From Paracentrotus lividus (taxonomy: Eukaryota; Echinodermata; Echinoidea; Camarodonta; Echinidae): a DNA stretch of 64,000 nucleotides. The stretch's first letter is position 1. Every line of letters starts with the position of its first letter. Under the pieces are notes generated by a model. It made no database searches. It was not told where the DNA came from and saw only the letters and a program-made list of their open reading frames with translations. The stretch spans positions 21,331,625 through 21,395,624 of the forward strand of contig CALNVZ010002974.1 of assembly GCA_940671915.1 (NCBI GenBank), written 5' to 3'. Both the position numbers and the translations under genes were made by a program. Below are positions 38,816 through 49,977 of this stretch, piece by piece.

Positions 38816-39405
38816 TGGGGATTTGTTGGCCTATCGAGACGTCATGTAGACGCGTAATATGTATGATTATAATCAGCCTCGACGTACCACGCGTAATGTA
38901 AGAAAAAGAAAAAAACAAAGAAAAGAAAAAGGAGCAAGAGAAAGGAAAGATATTTAACTATAGACCACCGGCTAAAGACATTTTAAAAAATATGGTAAAA
39001 TTGTGATTTTGATAATCAATTACAGTGGAGAAGCTGGGAAGTAGAAAATTTAAAAAGGGTAATTTATTCAGGCTCCGGTCATTATTTCGACGAGAGCTTA
39101 TCCTGTCTTTGTATTCTCTTGCTGTATAAAGTTCGATCAATAATCCCGATCAATAATTAAATCGATATGGAGGCGCGAATTTCAGGTAGCTTGACCCCCA
39201 CAGTACCGCTGGAAGCTTAGCCGCCGCGCACCGCCGCTCCACAGGCAGGCTAGGCAGGGCTAGGACCGCTGCGCTAAAGCGCCAACGCATACTAGCACGC
39301 TTCTCGACGATTCGTTGCATGCTGAGATATGATCCGCATTACCCTGAATTGGAATACAAATTGCCTTTCAGTCTAGCTCAAATTTGCCTCATCGATCTTA
39401 TTTGA

Positions 39406-42400
39406 ATGGCGAGCAGACAGAGTAACGGTGAGTAACATATTTTTTTTTTTTTTAAACATATTAGTTTGCTGGTGTGTGAGGCGCTAGCTGGCCTTGCTAG
39501 CTGCCCTCCCGGCCGCAGCCAGGGCCGAAAGTTGGCCGATAGTTGGCCTATCATAAAGTAGTTTGTAGACGGCGGATATATATCAACTCTCTCTTGCTCA
39601 GTCGTACCCCCGATTTTCACAGAACATTTTCTGTCTTATGTTATACAATACATAGTTTATTGAGTCTTTCATGCAAATTTTTCTATTTTTTTCTGTTTCA
39701 TTTCATACAGGTATCATGAGTGTTAAGATCAAAGAAGAAAGGATAGATCCCGGTTACCAGGATGGAGATATAAAACCAAACTTTCATCACGTATCCTCAA
39801 AGGGTAAGCAACCACAAACTTTTCTTTCAAGGAGGGGGGGGGTGTTTTGAGCCCCTGCACCTTCACAATAAATGTTTGAGCTCCATGTAAAATTCAGTGA
39901 GCGGCAGGTATTACTTTGATATTGTATAACTTGTTAAACACATAAAAAGACTTTGTAGCCTATGCGTCGCAAGTTAGTTCAAAGCTGTTGTGCGATCCTT
40001 TTGTCTGATGTTGACTGATGCATCAGACAAAAAAAAAACCAAACAAACAAAATACAAATCAGTCTTCATTGCAGAATTTGGGTCGTACAGAGCTAAAATC
40101 TGCCACAAGGTTCTTTCGAATAATAATTTTTAAATTGTTGAAACATATCCTCAGTGATTGCAATTATATGAAATTATTTCATAACTGTAAACACATTTTT
40201 TTATTCACTCACTAGCTCCTAATATTCAGATCAAGAAAGATCCAGCTAGCGAGATATTGCGTAGGGTAGGCCTACCTCCTTATCAAGAAACAGAGAAGAT
40301 ATCTACTCTTCAACCAACAAAATCAGAAGGTGAGATAACAATCAGACAAGAATCACTGATAAAGTGGAATTATCACACTTTCCAATAATACCATACTAAC
40401 ATAATTATGATGATGGGGCAATAACAATTTATTACCCCTTAGTTTTAAGTTGCAGAACATTTTTTATTTTTTGATGGTTTTATGAAATGTACTAAATTGT
40501 TTTCTTACCAACTAGTAATTAAACTCCATGTAGAATTATCCAACTATTTCTGCCCCCTCACGAACAGTGTCTCATACATGTTGTCATATATATCTTCCTT
40601 ATAAATACAGACACTGACAGTGGTATCAGTGATATTGGTGCAGTCACAAGTTCTTCCGAATCACTCGTTGAAGGCAAGGTTGGAGAAAACCAGTTGACTA
40701 TTCCATGCTCAGTGAATTTGGTCAAACTACAGCATTCATCCAAGAAAATTGTGCTCAAGAATCATGATGGCAGCGGGTAAGTGCTTGCTACCATAAGACC
40801 ATAGATAAAGGAACTAAAAGTAGTCTTTTTCTTTTAAGAGGTTGTGCAGTGATGTTGGGAATGAGTTATCCTCCCACACGCATTTTGGCAAAAATGTATA
40901 CATGTTCATTTTATGTTGTCACTACTGTATTTTATTGAACATCAGTTCAATCTCCTTTGATTTATATTTCAGCCCTCTACCTCACTTTAGTTTTTTTTTC
41001 AAATGCAATTGCCATGTGCAAGAGGATTTATTGTTTGTTTTTGTCTTGATAATCTCAAGGACTGACAATTGGGCTGAACAGAACCCCATCGTTTAATCCA
41101 GGATGTATTGTTTTCTATCAAATTCTAAAGGATATTGATTGACTGAAAATGTCTGATTCTTTTGATCAAACGCAGGTATTACAATTTAACAAGAGAAGAT
41201 GACTCAGTGACCTGGCGTATTGAAGAAACTAAGATCCCGAGAACAAGAGGTATGTATCCATAGCATTGAAGGAAATGTATAAGGACTGGAAGACATAATA
41301 CATCATATTTGATCAATAAGATTAATTACACTCTAGATTGGATGTATGACTATAATATGTACATCATGGCCTCTTTTCACTGGTGGAACTTGAAAATCTT
41401 GTGCGTCAAATTTTGAACAAAGATTCTGTAAAGTCATGAATTAGAAATGTAAATAATATATTTTTTTCTTGTACATTTCATTTAGTTTTATTTTAATCGC
41501 GTAGCTCTTGCATCTCCTACTTGTTTATTCTTGATCAGATTGCCTAATGTGTATAGTGAAGGTGTATATAATAAACTATATAATTTATCATGATCTTGCA
41601 GACCTCCATGATATCAGTGGATATGAAATTTACACCATCATAAAGGAGGAGCATATAGGAGAAGTATGCATCAAAGAAGAAGTTCACAGTTCCGAGACAG
41701 AGGAGTCCAAGGGAGTCCAAGGGAGGGAAAGGTCCTCTTTTGAGGACAGTAATCCGGAGAGAATAGATGCAAGTCAGGATGACTGTGAACGAGATGATGA
41801 TGATGATGATAATGATGACGGTACTGATGACTCACATACACCAAGCTCATCGGAGAAATTTCAATCAATGAAACCAACATCTAAGAAGAAAGGGAAGTTA
41901 TACAACTGTTCTTATTGTACTGAACAATTTCGGACAAATTCTGAATTCAAAATACATTTAAAAAAGGATACAAAGCCATACAGCTGTAAATTTCGTAGCA
42001 AGAGATTTAAGAGCACGTCTGAATGCCAAAAGCATGAGAAGTCGTTTATTAAGTGCTTAGAATGTCACGAGGGTTTCTGTGATCCTTTGTTGTACACTTG
42101 CCATAATGCTGTGAAAAAATGCCATGTGTGTGGCGAGGAGTTTTCACTAACATGCCTCCTGGAGAAGCATATGAAAAGATCACACCCCAAGGAAAGAGGA
42201 TATGATTGTCCCATGTGTGGTAAGGGTTATATTTATGCATGTACATTAGATGCTCATATGGTAGCACACCTAGAGCTAAAATGCCAAGTGTGCAATATGA
42301 TCTTTGCTCAAAGTTCTCTTCTAAAAGACCATATGAAAACGCATGATGGCCTTTTCACACAGGAAGATCTGCTCAAACACAGATTCAAAATTCAAGAAAA

Positions 42401-43616
42401 TGATGATGATGGAATGGATGACCAAGAAACATTAAGCTTGTCAGAGAATAGTCGATCAATAAAACCGTCGTTCAAGAATAAAGAAAAATCATACAGATGT
42501 AAATATTGTACTAAACAGTTTCCTACAAAATGGGAACTTAAAATACATTTGAAAAAGCACAAAAAACAAAAAAGATACAGCTGTGAATCTGAATCTCATA
42601 TGAAAAAACACAAATGTGTAAGGGCTTTTTTATGTACCAACTGCGGAAAAAGCTTAAAAAGCCAAAGTTCCCTCAATAAACATAAGATGATTCACACGGG
42701 AGAAAAGCATCATAAATGTGCTGTATGTGAAAAATGGTTTCTCCATAAGTGCAAATTAGTCGCACATATTAGAACCCACACGGGAGAAGGGCCTTTCTAT
42801 TGCACTTTATGCAACAAGAATTTTTGCTCAAATTCTCATATGAGAACACACAGTGATGAAAGGCCTTTTTTATGTACCAACTGCGGAAAAAGCTTTAAAA
42901 GCCAAAGTTCCCTCAATAAACATAAGATGATTCACACAGGAGAAAAGCATCATAAATGTTCTGTATGTGAAAAAAGGTTTCTCCATAAGGACAATTTAGT
43001 CGCACATATTAGAACCCACACGGGAGAAGGGCCTTTCTATTGCACTTTATGCAACAAGAATTTTTGCTCAAAATCTCATATGAGAACACACAGTGATGAA
43101 AGGTCTTTTGGGTGTACACACTGTGGTAAAAGCTTTAAAACCCAAGGTGCCCTCAATGCTCATAGGAAGATTCACACAGGAGAAAAGCCTCATAAGTGTC
43201 CTGTATGTCAAAGAGGGTTTCTCCATAAGGGCAAATTAATCATACATATGAGATTACACACAGGAGAACGGCCTTATCCCTGTACTGAATGTAACAAAAA
43301 GTTTAATGAACTGGCACAGCTTCGCCTTCATATGAGAACCCACACAGGAGAAAAGCCATTCCAGTGTACAGAATGTGACAAGAAGTTTCCTTCAGCATCT
43401 ACACAGGTAGCACATATGAGAACACACACAGGAGAAAGACCTTACTCATGTACACAATGTGATAAAAGATTTGTTATGAAAGGTCATTTAAACGTACATA
43501 TGAGAATACATACTGGAGAATTGCCCTATTTATGCCCTCATTGTGGGAAGAGGTTTCGAATCAAGGCACACCTCCGTGCACACGAGGAAAGAATTCACAG
43601 TTTGAAAAAAGAATAG
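39406..43616 (+). CDS. Multi-C2H2 zinc-finger protein, copy 2 (six exons)
   Basis: Tandem paralogue of the gene at 21748, probably a nuclear DNA-binding regulator. Exons: 39406-39427, 39711-39803, 40216-40329, 40611-40776, 41176-41249, 41602-43616. Phases join and give 827 residues. Exons 1, 4 and 5 have exactly the same lengths as in copy 1 (22, 166, 74). The leader MASRQSN ... VKIKEERID ... SVNLVKLQ ... YYNLTREDDS ... EETKIP is conserved. The next acidic stretch has a run of Asp near 41800. Fingers occupy about residues 257-826. The gene is compact (4.2 kb) compared with 11.6 kb for copy 1 because intron 5 lacks the extra material. An AATAAA at 44036-44041 could serve as its polyadenylation signal. 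Confidence 0.9.
41602..43616 (+). CDS. Zinc-finger array exon of copy 2 (about 20 units, several degenerate)
   Basis: Last exon of the second finger gene. The first two units are degenerate (one ends in K-K-D and the next has C-K-F-R in place of C-x-x-C). A third is reduced to G-L-F-T-Q-E-D-L-L-K-H with no cysteines. The central part holds two nearly identical 240-base blocks (42621-42860 and 42861-43100), each coding three fingers that begin FLCTNC, HKC and FYCTLC. A diverged third block follows. The C-terminal fingers match copy 1 closely, whereas the array middles differ, so the proteins should recognise different DNA. Confidence 0.92.
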
Positions 43617-44075
43617 GACAGTAGCTTTTATTTGATCCAACATGCAGTTTTCAGTAAATTAGGATGTCAGGCTCCTTTAACTATGTTGCGTTTATATTAT
43701 TCTGTCAAAAATGATTCTCATTCTCCATTGAGCCAATAATGAAATGCATTTTTCAGATTGTGGTCATTTGTAAAACTGACTTGAGAGGAATAATTGATAT
43801 AATGATCATGAAATTCATGAAATATAATTAAAGTCTATGTCACAGTGTCTTGAATGATGTATTTAACAGGGAGTATTTTTTTTTTTTTTAAGGTACCGGT
43901 AATCAAATATGTTGATGTTTAAAAAAAAATATTGTGCTACAATTTGGGGGAGAGGTTTGCAAAGTGTACTAAATTTGATTATGTGGATGGTGTATCAATA
44001 ATTGAGCAGACATCCTGAAGAATACAGTGCATATAAATAAAAATTAAAAATATATACAGAAATTAGGCAATATCT

Positions 44076-44268
44076 TAGGCGCCTTCTCCATTCAAAAGGT
44101 GTCGGTTTCCCACCTCTTTTGTTGCAAACGCCGATTTACCGGCTTTTGAATAGAATCGCGAAATCTTAATATGGCTTAAACATGTTAAAAGCTAAACGCC
44201 GAATGTTTCCCGGGATGGAACAAGAAGCCGCAGGAAACTGATGCCTTTTGAATGGAGAAGATGCCTTA
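44076..44268. mobile_element. 193-bp MITE
   Basis: Ends 'ccttctccattcaaaaggtg' and (inverted) 'tcttctccattcaaaaggca'. Family not assigned. Confidence 0.75.
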
Positions 44269-45593
44269 TGAGAGTGTTATTTTCCAGAAATGTATATATA
44301 TCAATTGTCTGATATTGATTAATAGAATTGAATTTGTCTGTTGTGACTGGATGTTTTTATATTGATGTTAGTCTTTCAAATACATGTACTGTATATCAAA
44401 TTCATTGCCAGAACTTAACGAGGGTCTATAAAGGTAAAATATAATAATAATGGACCCCTTAAAAGAACAGCTATTTAAAGCTGAAAAGGGTGTTCCGCCA
44501 TGAGTTGGGAATAAATAAATAAATAAATAGCTAGGGCATAGTTACTGTCATCATTTATATTTGAAGACAACCTGAAAATTTTTGTTTATATTATTGTGAA
44601 TATTCTGGAATACTGATCTGATAAATTATGGCTGATAAATATACATTTCACATGATTGTATATATATTCCAAATTGTCACACAACTTTTTGATAATCGCA
44701 TAATACAGAGTGAGTCAATAAAAATGTCCCATCATTTTGAAGGTGTCTTGTGAAAAGTATGAATATTTAATCATTGGGTTTTATATGTCTTGGTAGAGTC
44801 ATCCTAGCATATGTTGGTGCAAATTTCATTTGGATCTTTGCACGCATGACTGAATAACAGACAATCTTCAGAAGATGGTAAGATCTTAATTGGCCAAGTG
44901 ACTGCGTGAAGAATAAACAAATTGAGAATTTGTTACTTATGTGCACGCACAAAGACACAAACCCACACTTACCTTCATTTACAAATACAAAAAGCACATA
45001 CACACCCACACCCTCACCCACATACACCTTCCACACACCCATGTACAAACGCACGTACTCTATCTCATGCATACCTGCCAACAAAAAAAAAAAAAACCCA
45101 CACCATTGATCAAAACCCTAACCATACATCTTAGATGCAGTAAAGCCTGGAACAATTGACAGAGCATTTGTGGGTTTCCTTTACATTGTGTGTGTGTGTG
45201 TGTGTTTGTTTTGATGTAAAATAGTCTGAAATGCTCCTTTTTGTATAATTACACTATTATTCTTACTTTGTTTGAAACAGAATAAAATCTATTGGAAATT
45301 CAGCTCTTAATACATTCCCATTATGTGCCTCAGGAATTTACTTGATTGAAAAACTTGCTTTGTGTGTGACAGAATAAATACTTTTATATTTTCTACTCAA
45401 TGTTTTCTTCGGGTTTTCTTGTATTCTTTGTTTTTATGATTGAGTAGTTTAATTCTTTTTTAAACAGACTGTATAGAAATCCTTCTTTCAACATCACAAG
45501 TCTTATGTAAATTTTGATGAATTGAATTTGAAACTAGTATGTGTACAGGTTTTTAGTCCAAAATAGTGTGATGTGGACATGTCTTAAGGTGTG

Positions 45594-45652
45594 TGCATGT
45601 GTGTGTGTGTGTTTGTGTGAGGGTGTGTGTGTGTGTGTGTGTGTGTGAGTGA
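45594..45652. repeat. TG microsatellite
   Basis: Interrupted (tg)n run followed by a (gtga)n-like end and a G-rich tail. Confidence 0.85.
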
Positions 45653-46484
45653 GTGAGAGAGTGCGGGGCGGGGAGGGGAGGGGGGCTGTGCGAGGAATGC
45701 TGGGAGAATACAGGATAGGGCACTAAAGACACTGTAACAGGCCAAGGTAAATGTATCCAACCAAAATGTATAGGTAAATGGCTTTAACTACATTTCTTGA
45801 ATTTGCTAGGATTAAATCGAACTGATGTGATTGTAGGAGATGAGAAAGTGTTTGTTTGATGAGTTAAGTCTCTTGGTATGTCTCATCCAATAAAATCAAT
45901 GAGGCAACAGTATATTGTGGATTGGTTTATAGATTCTCAAGAACTATGGCAGTCTATTTTAAAAAATTTATCCATATGTCACTTGTAAGTCTTTCACTAA
46001 TGACAAAAATTAATTGGATAGTTACATTTGTCCCTTCCCAGTATTGGATATATTATGGTTATTATTATTGTTGAAGCTTTGCATCTTAGAGCAGGTTAAT
46101 GTCTCTATACAATATTTGCTCCAGTGCCAATTGCTCTGCGGTCGTTTCATAACCCTATCAGATTAGCCAACTTCAGCCTTGGAGTTAACACTATTCCCTA
46201 CCCTAAACTTTAAATAAAACTGTACTGCAACCATTAAGCCAAACCCTTCATATCACGAATGAAAGCCTAGCAAAATTGTCGCCAGAGCAAATGTTGGTTC
46301 TCCTTTTAGAGTAATGAATGTAGTGTGGTTTATACCAATTATGTTTAATTCTATGATTTACACCTTCGATATCTATATTGACTTCTATGGCTAATACTTC
46401 AATTTATGGCTGTTCAAATTAATGGAAACATAGCTAGCACATTAATGATGTGGTGCTCATCCGGCATCTTGCAATAATAAACAC

Positions 46485-47395
46485 AATTTTTAAATTTCGC
46501 ATAAATTAACAAAATAATCTTCTTGTAAAAATCTCAAAATTTTGTGTAGTTTGTTGAACCTCATACCAGATGGTACAAAAAAAAAAATCAATATCAAAAT
46601 CGGTCAAAAAATAAAGTTCATCATTTTTTGATGAATTTTGAAAAATGCGCATAAATTAGCATATCTAATGAGGTTCAAAATTCTGTGTGGAAGTTTCGTA
46701 TCCCCCACCTAGTGCTATCATATAAAGCAAATGGAATTGAAATTGAGCAACAAATGAAGGAGAAGAAGCATTTTTTGTGATTTATGAACAAATTTTGCAT
46801 AAATAAGCACAATTAATTTTCTAGTGAAAATTTTAAAATTCTGTGTAGAAGTTTGGTGAACCTCATGTAGCTCTACCAGATGGAACAAAAGAATTGAAAA
46901 TCGGTTAACAAATAAAGAAGCATTGTTTGTCAATTTTGAAAAATGCACATAAATTAGCATAATTAAAGAGTTTCAAAATTCTGTGTATAAGTTTAGTATC
47001 CCCCACCTAGTGTTATCATATAAAGCAAACGGAATTGAAATTGAGCTACAAATGAAGGAAAAGAAACATTTTTTGTGATTTATGAATAAATTTTGCATAA
47101 ATTAGTATAAATAATTTTTTGGTAAAATTTCAAAATTCTGTGTAGAAGTTTGGTGAACCTCATTTAGCTCTACCAGATGGAACAAACAAAAATTAAAATC
47201 GGTCAACAAATGAAGAAGTTCCAAAAAATTTATGTGAATTTTGAAAAATGCGCATAAATTTGCATATTTAATGAGTTTCAAAATTCTGTGTAGAAGTTTT
47301 GAACCCGGCCCCACCTATTGCTATCATACAAATCAAACAGAATTGAAATCGGACTTGAAATGGCGAAAAAGGCATTTTGAAATTGTGGACAAAGG
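46485..47395. repeat. Satellite-like tandem array of about 150-bp units in A-B dimers
   Basis: About six units, each with 'gcataaatt', 'tcaaaattctgtgt' and 'agaagttt'. Alternate units differ: one type has 'cctcatgtagctctaccag', the other 'cccccacctagtgctatca', giving a dimer of about 300 bases repeated three times. Confidence 0.8.
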
Positions 47396-47507
47396 ACGCC
47401 ACACCATGGCATAAGCTCACCTGGATCTTCGAGCCGGATGAGCTAAAAAGCTGTAAATTTTCTAATGGTTGCTTTCAAAGTTGAGGTCAATGCTTTGTTC
47501 AAAGATA

Positions 47508-48150
47508 TACCAAGTGAGTTAGAATTTTGTGTGTTATGTGTTTACGGTAGGATGAACATGGTGCATTGTTTGCGAACATTTTAATTTTAAATTGTGCAAG
47601 AGTAATAAAAAAAATTGAAGCAACAAAAGCTGACAAAAAAAACCAACTCCATCCTGAATAAAATATAATAACTTTTTAACGAAAATGTTTTGAGCCAAAT
47701 AACATGGCAAGGGTGTTGTTACAGTTACTGACTAGATTCTGTGTAAAAATCAGATTGATTCATCAAGTAATCCATGAATGAGTATATATCAAAGTGTAAA
47801 CTTTCACTGACAGAACTAAAAAAAAAAAAGGCCTCTGAACACTTTTGAAAAGTGATTATTTTTTCTTGGACATGTGCTCACTCATGCTTGATGCTTGACT
47901 CTACAAATCTATCCCATTTTCACACAAAATGTAGTCGATATGTGTAACAACACCCCTGCCAAGTTATTTACTGCAATACATTTTTGTTAAAAAGTTATGC
48001 TATTTCAATCAGGATGGAGTTGTTTTTTTGATAGCTTTTGTTGTTTTGATTTTACTCCCACTTTTGCACAATTTGAAATTTACATGTTTGCAAACAATGC
48101 ACCATGTTCATCCAAGCGTAAATATATAACACATGAAATTGGTACCACAA
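47508..48150. mobile_element. Fold-back element with arms of about 230 bases
   Basis: 47508-47750 is the imperfect reverse complement of 47905-48150: 'ggatgaacatggtgcattgt' faces 'acaatgcaccatgttcatcc', and 'aactccatcctga' faces 'tcaggatggagtt'. The loop is about 150 bases. Long-TIR MITE or fold-back element. Confidence 0.8.
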
Positions 48151-48841
48151 GATACGGAAAGAGTTGCTCTTTCAGAATAAGTATAATAATTTGTTGTTTT
48201 TTCCCCTTTCTCTCTCTATCTCTCTCTCTCTCATTTCTCTTTCACACTTATATGAACATCAGTCTATTTCTATCTAGCTTATCAATGTTCTGATACTGCA
48301 GAAAAAAGTGTTCGATAATGAGAAATAAAAATCCCAGATAAGAGATTGATTTACATATCATTCATTTAATAATTTACAATCTTAAATCTGATTGAGAAAA
48401 AAGATATATCACAATACAAAAAATTGTTTATCTGTATATAAACTTGACTTCTAGTAACGATGTTATTCACAAGGAATCCAAGTCTAAAAAGGAGATGACA
48501 TCTTCCATACATTATTGGTTGATATAATATAATAGAATTGCCTGCAAGCAACTCAAGTCAGCCAGGTCAAAGGATAGAGCAGTATAGCTAATACAGTCAA
48601 CGTCCATTATTGTCTTTATGCATTGACGTCATTGCACTGCCATCTTAGAGCCTGAAGGTGATGCCTTTCACACGTTGTGATCTGCAGCTCTAACAACTCC
48701 GTTTATGCGTACTCCTATATCCTCTGAGGGAGGGGGCTATGAGATTATGACGTCATATGCATACAGTCTATAAGGAGGTACTACCAGTGAGCTTGTTATA
48801 ATAAAACCTTGTTAAACTGAGTGTAAAAAGCACATAGACAT

Positions 48842-49215
48842 ACTGTAATCGTGGAAATATTCGCGGTACATTAATTTTCGCGGATTTCACACGAAGATCG
48901 GCAGGCGCGAACATATGAGCATGCTTATTTATGCATGTATTGGGAGCATCCAATTGCGTGCTAACGAACATGCAGCGCGAAAATAACAGCGAATACAGTA
49001 GATAGAAATTTGAACTGGGAGAATCATATTGTTATAACTGTGCTCAGTACTGTAATCGTGGAAATATTTGCGGTACATTAATTTTCGCGGATTTCGCGCA
49101 AAAATCGGCAAGCGCGAATTTAAAAACCCGCAAATATGTTAGCATGCTTTTGTATGCATGTATTGGGAGGGTTCAACTGCATGCTTACGAACATGCAGCA
49201 CGAATTCAAGAACCT
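48842..49215. repeat. Two-copy direct repeat, unit about 150-165 bases
   Basis: The units at 48842 and 49049 both start 'actgtaatcgtggaaatatt' and contain 'cattaattttcgcggattt', 'atgcatgtattgggag' and 'cgaacatgcagc'. No gene in 48151-49738. Confidence 0.8.
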
Positions 49216-49738
49216 ATGAGCATTCTTTGAGGCCGCTCAGCACGAAAAATCAATCGCACAAAAAAACAAACATCGTATACAGTATAACAGGAGTTGACTG
49301 TATTCGATATTCAAGAAACGAGCAATGAAAGATACAGATATCTAGCTAACAGCTCACACATACAAGCACACAAAATGAGAAGTTTTATGTCAATTTTTTT
49401 CAGTGTGCTATCCAGCAGGCTACAATCCAGACTGACATGAAGACTGTACAGTACACTCCTGTTATAATGAGCCAGTCGAACCTAGCCAATTATCGCGCTT
49501 TAACAAAATCTTGTTATATACCGATCCACTTAAGGCAGTGTAACTAATGGCGGCCATTGCTGGGGGGCTTCCAATGGGCATGCAATGAGCCAGGTGTGCA
49601 TATGTCTGTGCGTATGTACATTTTCTTTTGTTACGCATACTAGAAGCTCCCCAGATATGGCCACCATAAGACAAAACAACTGCCAAACCGAATTGGTCTA
49701 TACTAAAAAGTAAAAACATAGGGAAGCTCACCCTGGAA

Positions 49739-49744
49739 TTTATT
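49739..49744 (-). terminator. Possible polyadenylation signal of TAF5L
   Basis: The plus strand reads tttatt, i.e. AATAAA on the minus strand, about 235 bases after the TAF5L stop. Position and strand fit, but there is no transcript evidence. Confidence 0.35.
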
Positions 49745-49977
49745 TGGTTTAAAAAAAAACAGAAGAATTAAATAAAAAACACAAGTTTTCAAAATATTCC
49801 ACCCAACAGTAACAAAGTTGTGAATGGGATCGGAAAATGCATTTGTTACAAGTGGAGTACCTTGTATTGCCATATCAGATCATCTAAGATCTACACTGTG
49901 GGAATAGGAAGTCCGAGAGGTTATGAATAACACGCATCTGACTACCAGTCGGTTACTGGAGTACCAAGAATCATAGG

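Larger units (their letters stand above)
43617..46480. other. 3' flank of finger gene 2 and intergenic DNA
   Basis: No gene seen. Holds a 193-bp MITE (44076-44268), CA-rich DNA at 44940-45090, TG microsatellites at 45188-45206 and 45594-45652, and segments homologous to the 3' flank of finger gene 1 (45325-45400 and about 45550-45580). Confidence 0.5.
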
